Below, in pieces: positions 5,057 through 7,459 of a DNA stretch of 7,459 nt; the stretch's first letter is position 1, and each line of letters begins with the position of its first letter. The notes below the pieces were generated by a model. That model saw nothing but the letters and a program-made list of their open reading frames with translations, searched no databases and was not told the origin of the DNA. The position numbers were made by a program, and so were the translations under genes. This DNA is from UBA1081 sp964495345. Its GTDB lineage: Bacteria > Bacillota > Clostridia > Oscillospirales > Acutalibacteraceae. The stretch spans positions 1 through 7,459 of the forward strand of contig CAZBVV010000089.1 of the NCBI GenBank assembly GCA_964495345.1. Reading direction: 5' to 3'.

Positions 5057-5962
5057 ATGAAAAAAGAAACCTCTGCAAAGCTGCAACTGATTGCGTCCAT
5101 GCTGATTTTCGGCACGGTGGGTATTTTTGTAAAATATATTCCTTTACCGTCGGCTGTAATTGCCATGGCAAGAGGCTTTATCGGTGCGATATTCATACTT
5201 CTTGTTCTGCTTTTTAAAAGAACCAAAATATCTTTCAGCGATATAAAAAATAACGCCGTGGTGCTTTTTCTGTCGGGCATATTTTTAGGTGTGAACTGGA
5301 TTTTGCTTTTTGAAGCCTACAGATACACCTCGGTAGCCGTTGCAACCATATGTTACTACCTTGCACCCGTGTTTGTAATTATCGCATCACCGTTTATATT
5401 AAAAGAAAAAATCACCCCTGCAAAGGGTGTAAGCATTGTTGTATCACTTACGGGTATGCTGTTTGTGTCGGGCATTTTTGAAAGCAAAACCGAAGAATGG
5501 GATATAAAAGGTATACTTTTCGGTATAGGTGCGGCGGTGTTTTATGCCTGTTATATGCTCTCGACGAAAAAACTCAAAAGCATATCTTCTTACGACGGAA
5601 CGGTTGTACAGCTTTTGTCTGCGGCAACGGTACTTATTCCCTATATTGCATTGACTCAGGACATTTCTTCCTTTAAAACAGATACGAAAACGGTTGTTCT
5701 TCTTCTTTGCGTCGGAATACTCCACACAGGTATTGCATACGCACTCTATTTCAATTCACTTAAAAATATCAAAGCACAGACATCGGCAATTTTCAGTTAC
5801 ATAGACCCTGCGGTGTCAATTCTTGCATCGGTGCTGTTTTTAAAAGAAAGCCTTACTCTGTTTTCGGTAATCGGCGGAATTCTTATTCTCGGCTCGGCAT
5901 TTTTCAGCGAATTTGCAGATAAGATAGGAGAAAAAAACAATGACAAACGCAAAAAATCTTAA
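5057..5962 (+). CDS. EamA-family (drug/metabolite transporter superfamily) permease
   Basis: A 301-residue inner-membrane transporter with ten predicted helices arranged as two EamA repeats. The first is roughly residues 8-139, the second about 150-286. Approximate helices are 9-28, 33-53, 67-87, 92-113, 121-140, 151-170, 181-200, 212-231, 243-263 and 267-286. Repeat-typical signatures are NWILLFEAYRYTSVAVATICYY (split across 80-101) ending in PFILKEK at 112-118, and in the second half YFNSLKNIKAQTSAIFSYIDP (231-251) ending in LFLKESLT (260-267). Family members export or import amino acids, nucleobases or other metabolites; the substrate cannot be told from sequence. The cytosolic tail is short and basic (KNNDKRKKS). 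The ATG follows AAGGAG at a slightly long 11-base spacing and a near-consensus promoter. Its last 23 bases overlap the next gene, with that gene's SD inside this reading frame. Confidence 0.93.
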   Translation: MKKETSAKLQLIASMLIFGTVGIFVKYIPLPSAVIAMARGFIGAIFILLVLLFKRTKISFSDIKNNAVVLFLSGIFLGVNWILLFEAYRYTSVAVATICYYLAPVFVIIASPFILKEKITPAKGVSIVVSLTGMLFVSGIFESKTEEWDIKGILFGIGAAVFYACYMLSTKKLKSISSYDGTVVQLLSAATVLIPYIALTQDISSFKTDTKTVVLLLCVGILHTGIAYALYFNSLKNIKAQTSAIFSYIDPAVSILASVLFLKESLTLFSVIGGILILGSAFFSEFADKIGEKNNDKRKKS

Positions 5963-7409
5963 CACCTTTCAAAAAGTATTTGCAGTCATCACGGGTGCGT
6001 TTATGACCGGACTTATGTGGAGATTGCGAGGTAATCACGGCTTTGGTGCAAAATGGGGTATGTTCTGCGTAGCTCTTACGCTGGTGCTCTTGATTTTTGC
6101 ACTTTACGGCAAACGCAAAAAGATGAATTTTGAAATGATACCTATAACGGCAGGTCTTGCGGCTATTACCGCAGGCGGATGGGGTACTCTTAACTCACAG
6201 ATGAGCGGTTATCTTTCAAGTAATGCGTATTTTACGGGCGAAGAAGTTTATCGAAGTGTTGAAATAAGTAATTACAGCGGTATTTCCATTATGCTCCTGT
6301 TAGGCTTCGGCTGGTTGCCTCTTTTTGCCTGTGCAATAGGTATACTGTTTTCCGAAAGAGAATATAAGCTCAAAGATTATGCAATTTTCATCGGTACATA
6401 TTATGTGGTAATGCTTCTTGCAAGCATAACGGTAGCACATCCTGTATTAAAGCTTATTAATCCTCAGGCTGTTGAGGGTGCGGCATCAGGTCTTGCCGAT
6501 GCAGGCTACGATATGTCACCAATGAAAGCTTTTATAACAAAATTAGGCTCAGCCGCATTTGCAAAACCCATACCTTTCTGCCGTAACTATTTTACAAGCA
6601 TCAAGGTTATTTCAAGTGCTGTTGGTGCTTTGGCATCGTCAATCGTTATAAGATTTGCATTAAAAGATAAAATTGCTGCAGGTATTTCTTTTGCAATTAA
6701 TGGAATCTGTGCAGTTGCAATCACTCTTGCGGATATTCCTCTTATACTCAATTCCGACAGAGGTATATTGGCAGGTGTTAATTCTCCCGCATTTATTGAT
6801 GCAAACGCATGGGGACTTTGGGAGTATTTTACGGGATTCTTCCTCGGTCTGGGAATTATGCTTCTGCTTGTTCTTCTGCCGAAAAAGATTACAGACTGCG
6901 AAGAAAACTATGAGTATTCTCCTCTTTTCAAAAATCAGAAAATCAGCTTTTTATATAATACTTTTGTTACATTTTTATTCTCATTCGGTGTAATGCTTTC
7001 AAGAACTTTCGGCTTGAGATTTACTGAGTTCTTTATTGATGACGACACTATAGAAATAATCGTAACCGTGGTAATGAGCATAATTGCATTTGTTCCCTGT
7101 CTGTTGATTGTAAAGAAGAATATGAAAATAAAAGGTCTTGTTACCCCCTCGGATAAACCCTTACAGCAATTCTGCTCACAGGCACTTGCGATTTATATTG
7201 CTCTTGCAAGCTTTATGTATTTCTTCTTCGGTGAACAGTCAAGAGATACACTCGTATATCTCCCTTATAAAGAGCTGTTTACCGCAGAGGGATTTGTTTC
7301 GCTGTGGAATGAGGGCAGACTCCTTGAACCTGCAATTATGATTGTGAGCTTAGCCGTATTTTATATATGCTTTGCTGTATGTAAAAAAAATAAAAAAGAA
7401 AAACAATAA
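5940..7409 (+). CDS. Multi-pass membrane protein of unknown function (489 aa)
   Basis: I do not recognise this family. The protein has about 11-12 hydrophobic segments, roughly at residues 12-27, 38-56, 66-80, 114-137, 146-166, 223-240, 245-270, 294-314, 336-356, 371-391, 411-430 and 463-482, and a basic tail (KKNKKEKQ). Distinctive Gly/Trp-rich loops are MWRLRGNHGFGAKWG (26-40), GGWGTLNSQMSGY (79-91) and NAWGLWEYFTGFFLG (289-303); they look like functional signatures rather than generic membrane sequence. No ATP-binding, protease or glycosyltransferase motif is seen, and there is no obvious internal duplication. The ATG at 5940 lies inside the end of the EamA gene with AGGAG (5926-5930) nine bases upstream, so the two are probably translationally coupled and may act in one transport or envelope process. 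The last codons (AAA CAA TAA) are contributed by the start of repeat copy 3. Confidence 0.85.
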   Translation: MTNAKNLNTFQKVFAVITGAFMTGLMWRLRGNHGFGAKWGMFCVALTLVLLIFALYGKRKKMNFEMIPITAGLAAITAGGWGTLNSQMSGYLSSNAYFTGEEVYRSVEISNYSGISIMLLLGFGWLPLFACAIGILFSEREYKLKDYAIFIGTYYVVMLLASITVAHPVLKLINPQAVEGAASGLADAGYDMSPMKAFITKLGSAAFAKPIPFCRNYFTSIKVISSAVGALASSIVIRFALKDKIAAGISFAINGICAVAITLADIPLILNSDRGILAGVNSPAFIDANAWGLWEYFTGFFLGLGIMLLLVLLPKKITDCEENYEYSPLFKNQKISFLYNTFVTFLFSFGVMLSRTFGLRFTEFFIDDDTIEIIVTVVMSIIAFVPCLLIVKKNMKIKGLVTPSDKPLQQFCSQALAIYIALASFMYFFFGEQSRDTLVYLPYKELFTAEGFVSLWNEGRLLEPAIMIVSLAVFYICFAVCKKNKKEKQ

Positions 7410-7459
7410 TTTATCTCAAATAATTCAAAATTCATAATTCATAATGCATAATTGTGGAA
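7401..7459. repeat. Palindromic AT-rich repeat, copy 3 (left part, cut by the window edge)
   Basis: It begins with AAACAATAATTTA (7401-7413), identical over 13 bases to the terminal repeat of copy 1. It continues with AATTCATAATTCATAATGC arm units and ends at TTGTGGAA, where copies 1 and 2 enter their core hairpin (TTGAGGAAAAGG and GGTGGAAAGG). The remainder should lie to the right of the window. The stop codon of the preceding gene (7407-7409) lies within the terminal repeat. Confidence 0.65.

Noticed and set aside
4963..5280. Short ORFs overlapping the EamA promoter and start on both strands
   Set aside because: They cross a strong promoter and the well-supported EamA start, have no SD, and translate to unlikely protein sequence.

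Overview
The window looks like part of a low-GC Firmicutes chromosome, most likely a gut Clostridia (Ruminococcaceae/Oscillospiraceae-like). The grounds are AT-rich intergenic DNA, strong AAGGAG/GGGGGTGAT ribosome binding sites, consensus sigma-A-type promoters, and AT-rich palindromic repeats built around a GGCTTCGCC hairpin. The lineage is an inference from style, not from a marker gene.

Positions 1-232 hold a compact unit. A 29-codon ORF with a near-perfect Shine-Dalgarno reads rightward to an intrinsic terminator. A perfect-consensus promoter on the opposite strand drives a short convergent RNA of about 90 nt, which ends in its own terminator inside the 3' part of the ORF. This is the architecture of a type I toxin-antitoxin pair, but the peptide is cationic and strand-like rather than a membrane helix. 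It is the best candidate here for an undescribed system.

Positions 270-437 are a palindromic repeat (copy 1) that touches the stop codon of a leftward GH38 alpha-mannosidase gene (435-2810). The mannosidase has a good promoter at 2942-2970, and its leader runs through a second, shorter repeat copy (2847-2938). A third copy begins at 7401 and runs off the right edge; the stop codon of the last gene lies inside its terminal sequence.

Positions 3086-4944 hold a leftward darT-darG operon: a DNA ADP-ribosyltransferase toxin followed by its macrodomain antitoxin. It has tight spacing, an SD that overlaps the toxin stop codon, and a strong terminator. Sampled lines of these genes are much more AT-rich than the mannosidase, consistent with an acquired module.

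Positions 4996-7409 hold a rightward, translationally coupled pair. A clear promoter precedes a 10-helix EamA/DMT-family transporter gene, whose end overlaps by 23 nt the start of a 489-residue multi-pass membrane protein that I do not recognise. The overlap suggests the two proteins work together.

No rRNA, tRNA, CRISPR array or transposase gene is visible.
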